The position numbers and the translations under genes are program-made. The notes under the pieces are model-generated. The model had not been told where the DNA came from and did no database searches. It was given only the letters and a program-made list of their open reading frames with translations. A DNA stretch of 64,000 nt from Tsukamurella pseudospumae (GTDB lineage Bacteria; Actinomycetota; Actinomycetes; Mycobacteriales; Mycobacteriaceae): NCBI RefSeq assembly GCF_001575205.1, contig NZ_LSRE01000001.1:1-64000 (forward strand), given 5' to 3'. How positions within the stretch are numbered: the first letter of the stretch is position 1; each line of letters opens with the position of its first letter. Positions 45,539 to 54,086 of the stretch are shown piece by piece.

Positions 45539-47106
45539 GCGGCGCGCCTCGGGCTCGCCCCGGACCGCGCGACCGACGTGGCGGCGCGGGGACGACGGGC
45601 GAGCAGGCGCCTGGTCACCCAGCGGTAGTCCGCGGGCTTCGGCGGAAGGAGCCACTCGCGCACTCGCTGGCGGCGGGGGAGCGTCAGGCCCATCTCCTCG
45701 ATGATCTCGTCGATGTTGTGCATGGAGAACGGGATCAGGTTGGTGCCGCGGGCGTGGTGCCCCTCGGTGCGGCCGCGCATCCATGCGAGCCTGGCCGAGA
45801 CCTGTTCGCGCCGTTCGGGAACCGGCGGCAGATGTGCCGCGCCGTCCAGCACGTGCGCGACGTACAGCGAGGCCATCTCCGCCGACAACGGCGAGAAGAA
45901 CGACGAGTTGTAGCCGACGAAGGCCAGGCCGGGAACCTCGTGCGGAAGGATGAAGCGGTACAGCTCGAAATCGCCGTTCGCGTCCGTGAGCCGGGCCTGG
46001 ACGTCGGCGTCGAGGAAGGGCACGTCCTGCCGCCACCCGGTGGCGGCGATGACGACCTCGGCGGGCACCGTCGAGCCGTCCGACAGGCGCGCTGCCGGCT
46101 TGCCGTCCGCCACCACGAGCTCGGCGATCTCGGTGTCGCGGCGCACCGCGAGGCTCCCGTCCTGCACGGCCTCGAAGAAGCCCTCGCTCACCAGGGAGAC
46201 GGTGCTGCGGGCGATCCGCTCGAAGTCGCCGTCCGGGACCAGCCCGTGTTCCTTCAGCTTGAGCTGCTTGGTCGCGACCGATTGCAGGCTCGCGAGCATG
46301 CTGTTCCGCACTGGCTTGCCCGCACCGTGCAGGAAGGCCTCGACACCCTGCAGGCGCTGGTACTCGAAGAGTGCCTCGCCGAGACGGGTGAGCATGAGGA
46401 ACTTGTAGTTGACGACGCCCGCGAGACGGCGGGGCATCTTCCACAGGAGCTTGCGCGCGATCACGGTCGCGCTCGCCGTCACCGGCGCGATGGCGGACGC
46501 GACATCGCAAGCCGACTTGCCGTATCCCACCACCAGCACGTCGCGGCCGGCGACCTCGTCGAGGGAGTGCACGTCGCCGGGTGCGCAGATCCGTCCGCCC
46601 GCGGCCTCGAAGGCCTCGCGGCCCGGCCACGCGGGGATGGACGGCGCCGAGAAGATCCCGTTGGCGCCCACGAGGTAGTCGTATTCCTCGGTGCTCACGC
46701 CCTGCGGGCCCTCGGCCGTCACCGACCAGGTGACCGGTCGCAGTGCCGGATTCGCCGTCACATCGCCCGACGGTGCCGCGGCGGGCTCGGCCAGCTCCGC
46801 GGAGATGACGGTGGTGGACGTCCGGAATCGGTCCCGCAGCCCGAACCGGTCCACGTAGGTCTCGAGGTACTCCTGGACCTGGGCGCCCTCGAGCCACTGC
46901 GGGTACTGACCCGGCATCGTCAGGTCCGAGAGGCAGTAGGTGCCCTTGTTGTTCTGGGTGCGCAGGCCCGGGTAACGGCGGGACGCGCTCCAGACGCCGC
47001 CGATGTCCGGGGCCTTCTCGTAGACGGTGACCTCGTGCCCGAACTGGGTGAGGACCTTGGCGGCGGAGACCCCGGCGAAACCGGCTCCGATCACGGCGAT
47101 ACGCAT
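45535..47106 (-). CDS. Flavin-containing monooxygenase
   Basis: A 523-residue class B flavoprotein monooxygenase. The FAD fold is AVIGAGFAGVSAAKVLTQFG and the NADP fold DVLVVGYGKSACDVASAI, with ATGWRQDVPF near residue 375. The FMO-type arrangement supports oxygenation of a soft nucleophile or ketone. It stands between an SDR and a phytoene-desaturase-like enzyme in one leftward operon that appears to process a lipophilic substrate. Confidence 0.85.
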   Translation of the reverse strand: MRIAVIGAGFAGVSAAKVLTQFGHEVTVYEKAPDIGGVWSASRRYPGLRTQNNKGTYCLSDLTMPGQYPQWLEGAQVQEYLETYVDRFGLRDRFRTSTTVISAELAEPAAAPSGDVTANPALRPVTWSVTAEGPQGVSTEEYDYLVGANGIFSAPSIPAWPGREAFEAAGGRICAPGDVHSLDEVAGRDVLVVGYGKSACDVASAIAPVTASATVIARKLLWKMPRRLAGVVNYKFLMLTRLGEALFEYQRLQGVEAFLHGAGKPVRNSMLASLQSVATKQLKLKEHGLVPDGDFERIARSTVSLVSEGFFEAVQDGSLAVRRDTEIAELVVADGKPAARLSDGSTVPAEVVIAATGWRQDVPFLDADVQARLTDANGDFELYRFILPHEVPGLAFVGYNSSFFSPLSAEMASLYVAHVLDGAAHLPPVPERREQVSARLAWMRGRTEGHHARGTNLIPFSMHNIDEIIEEMGLTLPRRQRVREWLLPPKPADYRWVTRRLLARRPRAATSVARSGASPRRAA

Positions 47107-47118
47107 GGCTGTGTTCTC

Positions 47119-47922
47119 CTATTCGGTGCCCGCAGGGGCCAACAGGGGGATCGCGGGGGCGGCCTGCTCCGGCCCCATCGCGGAGTAGCCGCCGTCTGCG
47201 GCCCAATCTGCGCCCGTCACGACGGACGCGGCGTCGGAGCAGAGGAAGGCCACGACGCGGCCCACCTCGATGGGATCGGCGACCCGGCCCGTGAGGTGGA
47301 AGGGCGCCGCGACGGCGTCGGTGTGCGCACGGTCGTGCCCGGAGACGGTGTCCATGATCTTCGACCAGGTCCAACCGGGGCTGACCGAGTTCACCCGGAT
47401 CTTCTCGGCGGCGTAGTCCATCGCCATCGACCGGGTGATCTGCACGAGTGCCGCTTTGCAGGCGGGGTAGACCCAGCGCCCGGTCTGCGCCACCGAGCTG
47501 GAGATCGAGGTGAAGTTGATGATCGATCCGTGGCTGCTCTCGGCGAGCGCGGGCCGGGCGGCGTCCGCCACGCGCACGGCGCTCGCGACGTTGACGTCGA
47601 AGGCCGTGAGCCAGTCCGCGCGCGAGGTGTCGGCACCGTCGTCGAGGTAGGTACAGGCCAGGTTGACGACGATGTCGAGCGCGCCCAGGTCGCGGACGGT
47701 GCCGGCGACGAGGTCGGCGACCTGCGCGTCATCGGTGATGTCGACGGTGCGCGCGTGCACGCGATCGCCGAGTCGGTCGGCGATCTCCTGCGCCCCGACG
47801 ACGTCGATGTCGGCGACGACCACCGTCGCACCCGCATCGTGCAGCGCCTCGACCACGCCGTGACCGACCAGGGTCGCCCCGCCGGTCACGATCGCTGTAC
47901 GCCCGTCCAGATTTCCTGTCAT
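47119..47922 (-). CDS. Short-chain dehydrogenase/reductase
   Basis: A 267-residue SDR. The glycine motif is TGGATLVGHGV, with VVVADID for NAD preference. The catalytic serine is in NFTSISSSVAQ, and Tyr/Lys are in VYPACKAALVQI. The NNAG motif is changed to NLACTYLDD, which is unusual. First gene of the leftward operon 47922-43934, divergent from an AraC-type regulator. Confidence 0.85.
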   Translation of the reverse strand: MTGNLDGRTAIVTGGATLVGHGVVEALHDAGATVVVADIDVVGAQEIADRLGDRVHARTVDITDDAQVADLVAGTVRDLGALDIVVNLACTYLDDGADTSRADWLTAFDVNVASAVRVADAARPALAESSHGSIINFTSISSSVAQTGRWVYPACKAALVQITRSMAMDYAAEKIRVNSVSPGWTWSKIMDTVSGHDRAHTDAVAAPFHLTGRVADPIEVGRVVAFLCSDAASVVTGADWAADGGYSAMGPEQAAPAIPLLAPAGTE

Positions 47923-48000
47923 CGTTCCCGCCTCGCGTCGTTCCGTGGCGCCGCGCGGGCGCCGGATGCGACAGGACGGTAGTGACGCAGGTCATAGGCC

Positions 48001-48029
48001 CGCTATCCGGTTCTTCGACGGCGCTATCC
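48001..48029. promoter_or_regulatory. Direct repeats for an AraC-type regulator
   Basis: CGCTATCC occurs at 48001-48008 and again at 48022-48029, 21 bp apart (two helical turns), in the region between the SDR operon and the AraC gene. Direct repeats with such spacing are typical AraC-family sites. A related GGCTATCC lies at 39897-39904 before the cyclase gene. Confidence 0.5.
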
Positions 48030-48114
48030 ACTTCGCGGTATCGCGCCTGCTTGACGACAGGCAGGAATGCAGCACATGATGGACGTCAGTGATCCACGCC
48101 ACAGGGAGGCACAC

Positions 48115-49077
48115 GTGACCGCACCGACGATCCTCAGGACGCGGGACGTCGACCTCGCCCGGGCGCGGGTCGCCGGCTTCTTCTGCGACCACCGGCTCGA
48201 CCCGGTCGGCCGCGCGCACGCGATCGACATGCGGCTACGGATCGACACCGTCGGCTCCATGGGGCTGGTGCACCTCGACTACGGCGAGCCGGTGCAGATC
48301 CGGCCCGGGCCGCTGTCGACCTTCTACCTCGTGCAGATCCCGCTCGCCGGCCGCGCTCTCGTCGAGCACGGCGCCACGCGCGTGCAGTCCTCGCCGCACC
48401 TCGCGAGCGTTCTGTCGCCCACTGCGCCCACTGTCATGACCTGGCAACGGGGCAACCCTCAGCTGTGCGTCCGGCTGCGGCGCAGCACCGTCGACCGAGA
48501 GCTCATGCGCAGGCTCGGTCACGAGATCACCACGCCGCTGCGCTTCGACGTCGGCATGGACCTGCGCCGGCCCGATGTGGCGTCCTGGGTCCGGATGGTG
48601 CGCTTCCTCGGCGACGAGGCCGTGCGCGGCGCCTCCTCGGTCGGCGGCGCGGACTGTTCGGAGTACCTCGCCCGCGGCGTCGTCAACCAGCTGCTCGACG
48701 TGCAGCCGCACAACTACAGCGCGGCGCTGGCCGCGGCTGCGGACGGCGCGGCCACGCTCGGTTCGCGGATGACGGCGCTGATCGACGACCATCTCGCCGA
48801 CTCCCTCGGACCGGATTGGCTCGCCGCGCGGCTCCGAGTCAGCGTCCGAGCCCTCCGCGAGGCGTGCCGGACGGAGCTGGGCTCGACGCCGACCGCGGTG
48901 GTCAAGGAGCGCCGCCTGCTCGCGGCCCGCGCGCGGCTTCTCGACGCGATGCATCCGGGCCGGACGGTGACCGATGTGGCTCTCGGCGTCGGCCTGACGC
49001 ATCTGGGCCGGTTCGCCGTGGACTACCGGGCGCGGTTCGGCGAGTCGCCGAGCGAGACCGCCGCGGCGCGGTCGTGA
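48115..49077 (+). CDS. AraC-family transcriptional regulator
   Basis: A 320-residue regulator with an AraC_binding_2 sensor domain (LVHLDYGEPVQIRPGPLSTF) and a C-terminal double helix-turn-helix (LRVSVRALREACRTELGSTP and VTDVALGVGLTHLGRFAVDY). GTG with GGGAGG upstream was chosen. It is divergent from the SDR/monooxygenase operon with direct repeats between, so it most likely activates that operon. Confidence 0.9.
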   Translation: MTAPTILRTRDVDLARARVAGFFCDHRLDPVGRAHAIDMRLRIDTVGSMGLVHLDYGEPVQIRPGPLSTFYLVQIPLAGRALVEHGATRVQSSPHLASVLSPTAPTVMTWQRGNPQLCVRLRRSTVDRELMRRLGHEITTPLRFDVGMDLRRPDVASWVRMVRFLGDEAVRGASSVGGADCSEYLARGVVNQLLDVQPHNYSAALAAAADGAATLGSRMTALIDDHLADSLGPDWLAARLRVSVRALREACRTELGSTPTAVVKERRLLAARARLLDAMHPGRTVTDVALGVGLTHLGRFAVDYRARFGESPSETAAARS

Positions 49078-49114
49078 CTTCCGCGTAACCGCGGGTACCT
49101 GCTTAGATCATCGA

Positions 49115-49741
49115 ATGCTCATCGCCCTGCTGTCGTTCACCGCTGCCGCCGCACTCATCGTGGTGCTGCCGGGTCCCGACACCCTCGTCGTGGTGCGCGG
49201 CGTGGTCCAGGGCGGCCGCGTCGCCGGACTGCGCACCAGCCTGGGAGTGCTCAGCGGCCTCGTCCTGTGGGTGCTCGCCGCCGTGTTGGGGCTCTCGGCG
49301 ATGCTCAAGGCCAGCGAATACGGCTACACCGCACTGAAGTTCCTCGGCGCCGCGTACTTGATCTACATGGGCGCCCAGTCATTGCGCGCGATGATCCGCG
49401 GCGCGGCGCTGGGGGAGCAGCCGACCGTCCCGCAGGCGTCCTCGTGGCGCAGCGGTGGCTTCACGGCGGGTTTCCTGACCGATCTGCTCAACCCCAAGAT
49501 CGGGGTGCTGTTCGTGAGCCTGCTCCCCGGCTTCGTGCCCGCGGGCCATTCGGTGACCGGGACGACGCTGCTGCTCGGCGGCGTCTTCATCGCGCTGACG
49601 GCCGTCTACTGCGGTGTGCTCATCGCCGCTGCGGGCACGGTCACCTCCTGGATGCAGACGCCGCGCACGCGGCGCCTCCTCGACGGCATCGCGGGCGTCG
49701 CGCTCATCGGCTTCGGGGCGAAACTCGTCACGGAGCGGTAG
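49115..49741 (+). CDS. LysE/RhtB-family amino-acid exporter
   Basis: A 208-residue membrane protein with six transmembrane segments. It carries the family signature VLPGPDTLVVVRGVVQGG at the N-terminus and LLNPKIGVLFVSLLPGFV in the middle. Such proteins export amino acids or derivatives. A TTAGAT box lies 6 nt before the ATG, suggesting leaderless transcription. It ends next to the stop of the convergent gene. Confidence 0.9.
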   Translation: MLIALLSFTAAAALIVVLPGPDTLVVVRGVVQGGRVAGLRTSLGVLSGLVLWVLAAVLGLSAMLKASEYGYTALKFLGAAYLIYMGAQSLRAMIRGAALGEQPTVPQASSWRSGGFTAGFLTDLLNPKIGVLFVSLLPGFVPAGHSVTGTTLLLGGVFIALTAVYCGVLIAAAGTVTSWMQTPRTRRLLDGIAGVALIGFGAKLVTER

Positions 49742-50620
49742 TCACGGAGCGGCAGTCGGCGGGTAGGCGTAGAAGCCCTCGCCGGTCTTGACTCCCAGCT
49801 TGCCGGCGTCGACGTACTCGTGCAGCAGTCGGCGCGGCCCCTCGGGTAGGTGCGGGTTCTCGGCCGCGTAGTGGTCCTCGATGTCGAGAACCACATCCAG
49901 GCCCACGCTGTCCATCATCTGGAACGGGCCCACGGGCATGTGCCAGTTGAGGCGGAACATCCCGTCGACGTCCTCCGGCCGCGCGACACCCTCCGCGACC
50001 ACGGCCAGCGATTCCCGCTTGATGGCGGCCCAGACGCGGTTGAAGATGAAGCCCGTGCTCTCCCGGCGCGCCTCGAACGGGTGCACGTCGAACTCGGGCA
50101 GCACCGTCAGCAGCGTGTCGACGACCTCGCGCGCGGTCTCGCCGTCCGACATCACGTCGGCCGCGTTCGCCGTGGGAGGCATGTAGAAGTGCAGATTGCA
50201 GAAGCGGCTCTTGTCGCGGATGTTCTCGTTCATCAGGCGGGACGCGTACGACGAGGAGTTCGTGACGAAGATCGCGTCCGACGGTGCCACGGCGTCGATC
50301 CGGCCCCACAGCGGGATCTTGATGTCGAGCCGCTCCGGCACGGCCTCGACGACGAGCCAGGCACCGTCGAGCGTGGACGACAGGGAGTCGTGCGCGGTGG
50401 CGGTCCCGGCCTCGCCGGAGCCGCGCCGGGCGAGGAGGTCCGGCAGGGCGTCGGTCACGTACCGCACCGCGGCCCGGGCCTGGTCGGCGTTCGGGTCGTG
50501 GATCCGGGCCTCGCCGCCGCGGCTCGCGAACATGAGCGCGATGCGGCGGCCGAGCGTGCCCGCGCCGATGATGGCGACGGGACGCCGCCGGATGTCCTCG
50601 AAGGTGAAGGCGTAGGTCAT
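49742..50620 (-). CDS. 3-hydroxyacyl-CoA dehydrogenase family protein
   Basis: A 292-residue NAD-dependent dehydrogenase. The Rossmann motif is VAIIGAGTLGRRIALMFASR. Family segments include VVEAVPERLDIKIPLW (E-x-V-x-E) and FVTNSSSYASRL. The C-terminal domain has GFIFNRVWAAIKRESL and GPFQMMDSVGLDVVLDI. It oxidises a beta-hydroxyacyl (often CoA) substrate. It is followed by a YWTD-repeat protein gene upstream in the same direction (15 bp apart). Confidence 0.88.
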   Translation of the reverse strand: MTYAFTFEDIRRRPVAIIGAGTLGRRIALMFASRGGEARIHDPNADQARAAVRYVTDALPDLLARRGSGEAGTATAHDSLSSTLDGAWLVVEAVPERLDIKIPLWGRIDAVAPSDAIFVTNSSSYASRLMNENIRDKSRFCNLHFYMPPTANAADVMSDGETAREVVDTLLTVLPEFDVHPFEARRESTGFIFNRVWAAIKRESLAVVAEGVARPEDVDGMFRLNWHMPVGPFQMMDSVGLDVVLDIEDHYAAENPHLPEGPRRLLHEYVDAGKLGVKTGEGFYAYPPTAAP

Positions 50621-50635
50621 GGAACGCTCCGTTCG

Positions 50636-51550
50636 TCAGTGGATTTCGGTGTCCGCGGGGACCCCGCAGATGCCCGACACGGGGGTCCCCAGGTCGACGA
50701 GGATCTCGGGTTCGCCTCCGTCGAGCCGCACCCGCCAGATCCGGCCGCCGAGGTCGGAGACGTAGGCGAGGCCCGACGGGGCGTCGACCGCCAGGCCGAT
50801 CGCCTCGCCGAAGCCCCGAGCGAGGATCTCGGGCGCCGTGCCGCGAGCACCGGGCGCGGGCAGTGGGGCCCGGTTGAGCGAATTGCCGTCGGGCGCCGCG
50901 CCGCGGTCGGTCCAGTACAGGGTGCCGTCGACGATCTCCAGGTCGATCGGCTCGGGCAGCCCGTCCCAGAGCGTCTCGATGTCGGGGCGGTCCTCCGGTT
51001 CCGCGCCGGCCGGAAGATCGAGTTCGGCGCGCAGGATGCGGCCGCGGCCACCCTTCGCGGGGCCCTTCTGCGTCCAGTACAGGTGCCCGTGACCGGGATC
51101 GACGGCGACGCCCACGCACTCCGCCAACCGATCCGGTGCGGGCCCGTTGACCACCAGGTCGCGTAGGCCGGTCCCGTCGACGCGGATCGAGCTCACCCGT
51201 AGGCCCTCCCGGTCGCCCCAGTACAGCCGGCCGGCACCATCGGTCGTGAGCTGCTTGCCGGTGGTCATCGCGCCCGGGACCACGAGGTCGCGCACGTCCG
51301 AGCCGTCGGGGAGCATCGAGTGCACGCCGCCGGTTCGTGCCGAGTAGTCGAGTCCGGCCTCGCCGGACCGGGCGCCGTCGCGGACGGGGCGGCCCATCGT
51401 CGTCCAGAAGATCCGCCCCGCGGTGACGACGACGCCGTCGGGGGAGGAGCCGGCCGGGCCGGTGTGGAGCGTCTCGACGGTGCCGTCCACGGTCGACACG
51501 CGGAGCACGGCTCCGGTGCGGATACCGAGCGCGAGAAGTGCTTCGAACAT
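50636..51550 (-). CDS. YWTD/SMP-30-like beta-propeller protein
   Basis: A 304-residue protein with repeated beta-propeller blades marked by IFWTTMG, LYWGDREG, LYWTQKG and LYWTDRG, like LDL-receptor YWTD blades and SMP-30-type lactonases. No signal peptide is visible. A lactonase or sugar/ester-binding role is possible; it may belong with the dehydrogenase encoded 15 bp downstream. TACAGT lies 7 nt before the ATG. Confidence 0.75.
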   Translation of the reverse strand: MFEALLALGIRTGAVLRVSTVDGTVETLHTGPAGSSPDGVVVTAGRIFWTTMGRPVRDGARSGEAGLDYSARTGGVHSMLPDGSDVRDLVVPGAMTTGKQLTTDGAGRLYWGDREGLRVSSIRVDGTGLRDLVVNGPAPDRLAECVGVAVDPGHGHLYWTQKGPAKGGRGRILRAELDLPAGAEPEDRPDIETLWDGLPEPIDLEIVDGTLYWTDRGAAPDGNSLNRAPLPAPGARGTAPEILARGFGEAIGLAVDAPSGLAYVSDLGGRIWRVRLDGGEPEILVDLGTPVSGICGVPADTEIH

Positions 51551-51634
51551 ATAAATAACTGTACGACCGTCGGGCGGGTGTGCGCAGGCCGTGCGGCTGT
51601 GATCTTCGAGACCCGCGCGCCTAGGGTGTGCACC
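51551..51634. promoter_or_regulatory. Divergent leaderless promoters
   Basis: Leftward, TACAGT (51558-51563, minus strand) is 7 nt before the ATG at 51550. Rightward, TAGGGT (51622-51627) is 7 nt before the ATG at 51635. Neither gene has a ribosome-binding site, so both mRNAs probably begin at the start codon. Confidence 0.5.
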
Positions 51635-53179
51635 ATGCGACAGGTCCGTAGTCTCGGTGCCCGCGCGGTCCGGGTGCGCGTGGTGCCGGACATCGTCGAG
51701 GCGCTCCGGGCCCGCCTCGAGGCCGAGCCGCTGCCCGGGCAGCGCGAGCTCGTGCCGGGCGGGGACACCGTCACCATCCTGTTCGACGGTCCGCGGTCCG
51801 CCGCCGACGGTGCCCGACTCCTGTCCGCCATGGCCGAGCCCGAGCCCGTCGCCGTCGCGGGCCCGCTCGTCGGGATCGACGTGGTCTACGACGGGGAGGA
51901 CATCGGCGCCCTCGCCGAGCTTCTGGGTACCGACGCGGACGGCGTCGTGCGGATGCACACCGGACGGGAGTGGCACGTCGGATTCCTCGGCTTCGCACCG
52001 GGATTCGCCTACCTGCGCTCGGCCGAGGCGGGTCCGGAGATTCCGCGCCTCGCCGCGCCCCGCGTGCGCGTGCCGGCGGGCAGCGTCGCGCTGGCGGGGG
52101 AGTACAGCGCCGTCTACCCGCGCGTCTCGCCCGGCGGGTGGCGCCTGATCGGCCGCACCGACGCCGAGCTGTGGTCGATCGACCGCGACCCGCCGGCGCT
52201 CCTCGTCCCCGGCGCCCGGGTGCGGTTCACCGCGGTCCGGGATCGGGTCGTCGCTGCGGTACCCCCGGCCTCCGCGCCGACGGTGCCGGCGCCCGGCCGC
52301 GGATTCGTCGTGCAGAACCCTGGGATGCAGGCCCTCGTGGAGGACCTGGGCCGCCCGGGCCTCGCCGCGCTCGGGGTCACGAGATCCGGCGCGGCGGACC
52401 GCGGCGCCCTGCGCCGGGCCAACCGGCTCGTCGGCAATGCCGAGGGCGCAGCTGCGATCGAGAACGCCGGGGGTGGAATCGAACTCGTGGCGGTGGGGGA
52501 CCAGGTGCTCGCCGTGACCGGCGCCGACGCGGACCTGATCGTCGAGGCGCCCGACGGGCGGTGGCGCACCGTCGAGCGGGGACGGCCCTTCGCCCTCGAC
52601 GACGGTGACCACCTCGAGATCGGCCCGACGGTGGCGGGCCTCCGTGTCGTGATCGCCGTCCGCGGCGGCGTCGACGTGCCCGAGGTGCTCGGCAGCCGCA
52701 GCGCCGACACCCTCGCGCGTCTCGGGCCCCCGGCCCTCGCGGCCGGTGCGGTCCTGCCCGTGGGCGCGCCGCCCCGCACGGCGGTCGGGTTCCCGGAGAC
52801 CGAGCCCGCCGTGCCCGACGGGACGCGCCCGACGGTGCTCGAACTGCTGCCGGGTCCCGACGCGGACCTGTTCCCCGACACCGCCTTCGGCGACCTGCTC
52901 GACGGCGCGTGGACGGTGACATCGAGCAGCGACCGCATCGGCGTGCGCCTGACGGGGTCGCCTCTCGCCCGCGCGGCGGGAGGGGTGCAGAGCCAAGCCC
53001 TGGTCCCCGGTGCGATCCAGGTACCGCCGTCGGGGGAGCCGGTGGTGTTCCTCGTCGACCATCCGACGACGGGCGGCTATCCCGTGATCGCCGTCGTGGC
53101 CGATCGGCACCTGGATCTGTTGGCGCAGGTGCCGATCGGCGCCGAGGTCGGGTTCCGCCGCGCGACGCCCCCTGAGTGA
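51635..53179 (+). CDS. Fused 5-oxoprolinase subunits PxpB-PxpC (KipI-KipA type)
   Basis: A 514-residue fusion. The N-terminal CT_C_D domain (residues 1-205) carries HVGFLGFAPGFAYLRS and RVPAGSVALAGEYSAVYP. The C-terminal CT_A_B domain (about 220-514) carries VVQNPGMQALVEDLGRPGLA and GGYPVIAVVADRHLDLLAQV. In PxpABC these subunits use ATP to open 5-oxoproline to glutamate; related proteins act in urea-amide metabolism. No pxpA (LamB/YcsF) gene is nearby. Leaderless start. Confidence 0.88.
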   Translation: MRQVRSLGARAVRVRVVPDIVEALRARLEAEPLPGQRELVPGGDTVTILFDGPRSAADGARLLSAMAEPEPVAVAGPLVGIDVVYDGEDIGALAELLGTDADGVVRMHTGREWHVGFLGFAPGFAYLRSAEAGPEIPRLAAPRVRVPAGSVALAGEYSAVYPRVSPGGWRLIGRTDAELWSIDRDPPALLVPGARVRFTAVRDRVVAAVPPASAPTVPAPGRGFVVQNPGMQALVEDLGRPGLAALGVTRSGAADRGALRRANRLVGNAEGAAAIENAGGGIELVAVGDQVLAVTGADADLIVEAPDGRWRTVERGRPFALDDGDHLEIGPTVAGLRVVIAVRGGVDVPEVLGSRSADTLARLGPPALAAGAVLPVGAPPRTAVGFPETEPAVPDGTRPTVLELLPGPDADLFPDTAFGDLLDGAWTVTSSSDRIGVRLTGSPLARAAGGVQSQALVPGAIQVPPSGEPVVFLVDHPTTGGYPVIAVVADRHLDLLAQVPIGAEVGFRRATPPE

Positions 53180-53196
53180 GAGGGGCGCTCCGGGTG

Positions 53197-54066
53197 TCAG
53201 TCGACCCGGGAGCCGACGGCCTGTCGCGCGGCCGCGGACCGGGCGTCGAGAGCGTGGATCAGCTCGACGGCGGGGCGGTACTGCGCGGTGACGATGTCGA
53301 GAAGCGGGTTGATCACGCCGCGCAGCGTGCTGTACACCGCCCACCGGGCGGGGGTGATGGTGCGGGCGGCCCGTCGCTCGATGCCGCGCACCGTGTCCTC
53401 ACCGGCCTGATCGGGGGAGATCCGGTTGCTCAGGAACGAGGGGAGCAGGTCCGGCACGCCGGCGGTGAGCGGGTCCTCGTCGAAGCCGGCCCGCACCATC
53501 TCCGTGTCGACGAAGCCGTAGTACACGGCGCCCGCCGTGGCGCCGTACGGCGCCAGCTCGACGCGCAGCGCGCGACTGAGCTGCTCGACGCCCGCCTTCG
53601 CGACGGCGTACGGGGAGACACCGACGCCGTTCATGAAGGCGTACACCGAGGACGTGAGCAGGAGATGTCCCCGCCGCTCGAGGATGTGGGGCATCGCGGC
53701 GAGCACGGTGTTGTAGACGCCGTGCAGGTTCACGGCGAGCACGCGGTCGAACTCGGCGGGGTCCATGCCCTGCACCGTCGCGCCCCGCGGTGCGATGCCG
53801 GCGTTGGCGACGACCACGTCGATGCCTCCGAGTCGCTCGGCGACGACGTCGAAGGCGAGGGCGAGGGCGTCCCGGTCGGTGACGTCGACCGCGATGCCGA
53901 TTGCGCCGCCCTCCAGCTGGGCCGCAGCACCGTCGGCTTCGTCCTGCCGCAGGTCGAGCACTGCGACCTTCGCGCCGCGCTTCGCGGCGGCCTTGGCGGT
54001 GCCCAGGCCGATGCCGCGTGCCGCACCCGTGATGACCACCGTCTTGCCGGCGAGGTCGAGTGTCAT
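53197..54066 (-). CDS. Short-chain dehydrogenase/reductase
   Basis: A 289-residue SDR with TGAARGIG, VLDLRQDEAD (NAD-favouring Asp), ANAGIAPRG, the serine of LLTSSVYAF and SPYAVAKAGVEQL (Tyr/Lys). It lies 20 bp downstream of a BVMO-like gene, so the two form an operon. An SDR supplying a ketone to a Baeyer-Villiger enzyme is a common arrangement in alicyclic or steroid catabolism. Substrate unknown. Confidence 0.88.
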   Translation of the reverse strand: MTLDLAGKTVVITGAARGIGLGTAKAAAKRGAKVAVLDLRQDEADGAAAQLEGGAIGIAVDVTDRDALALAFDVVAERLGGIDVVVANAGIAPRGATVQGMDPAEFDRVLAVNLHGVYNTVLAAMPHILERRGHLLLTSSVYAFMNGVGVSPYAVAKAGVEQLSRALRVELAPYGATAGAVYYGFVDTEMVRAGFDEDPLTAGVPDLLPSFLSNRISPDQAGEDTVRGIERRAARTITPARWAVYSTLRGVINPLLDIVTAQYRPAVELIHALDARSAAARQAVGSRVD

Positions 54067-54086
54067 GTCATGTCTCCCTTGTGTTG

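Noticed and set aside
53166-53188. Possible terminator hairpin CGCCCC/GGGGCG between the PxpBC and SDR genes
   Set aside because: Only a 6-bp stem with a long loop; too weak to call.
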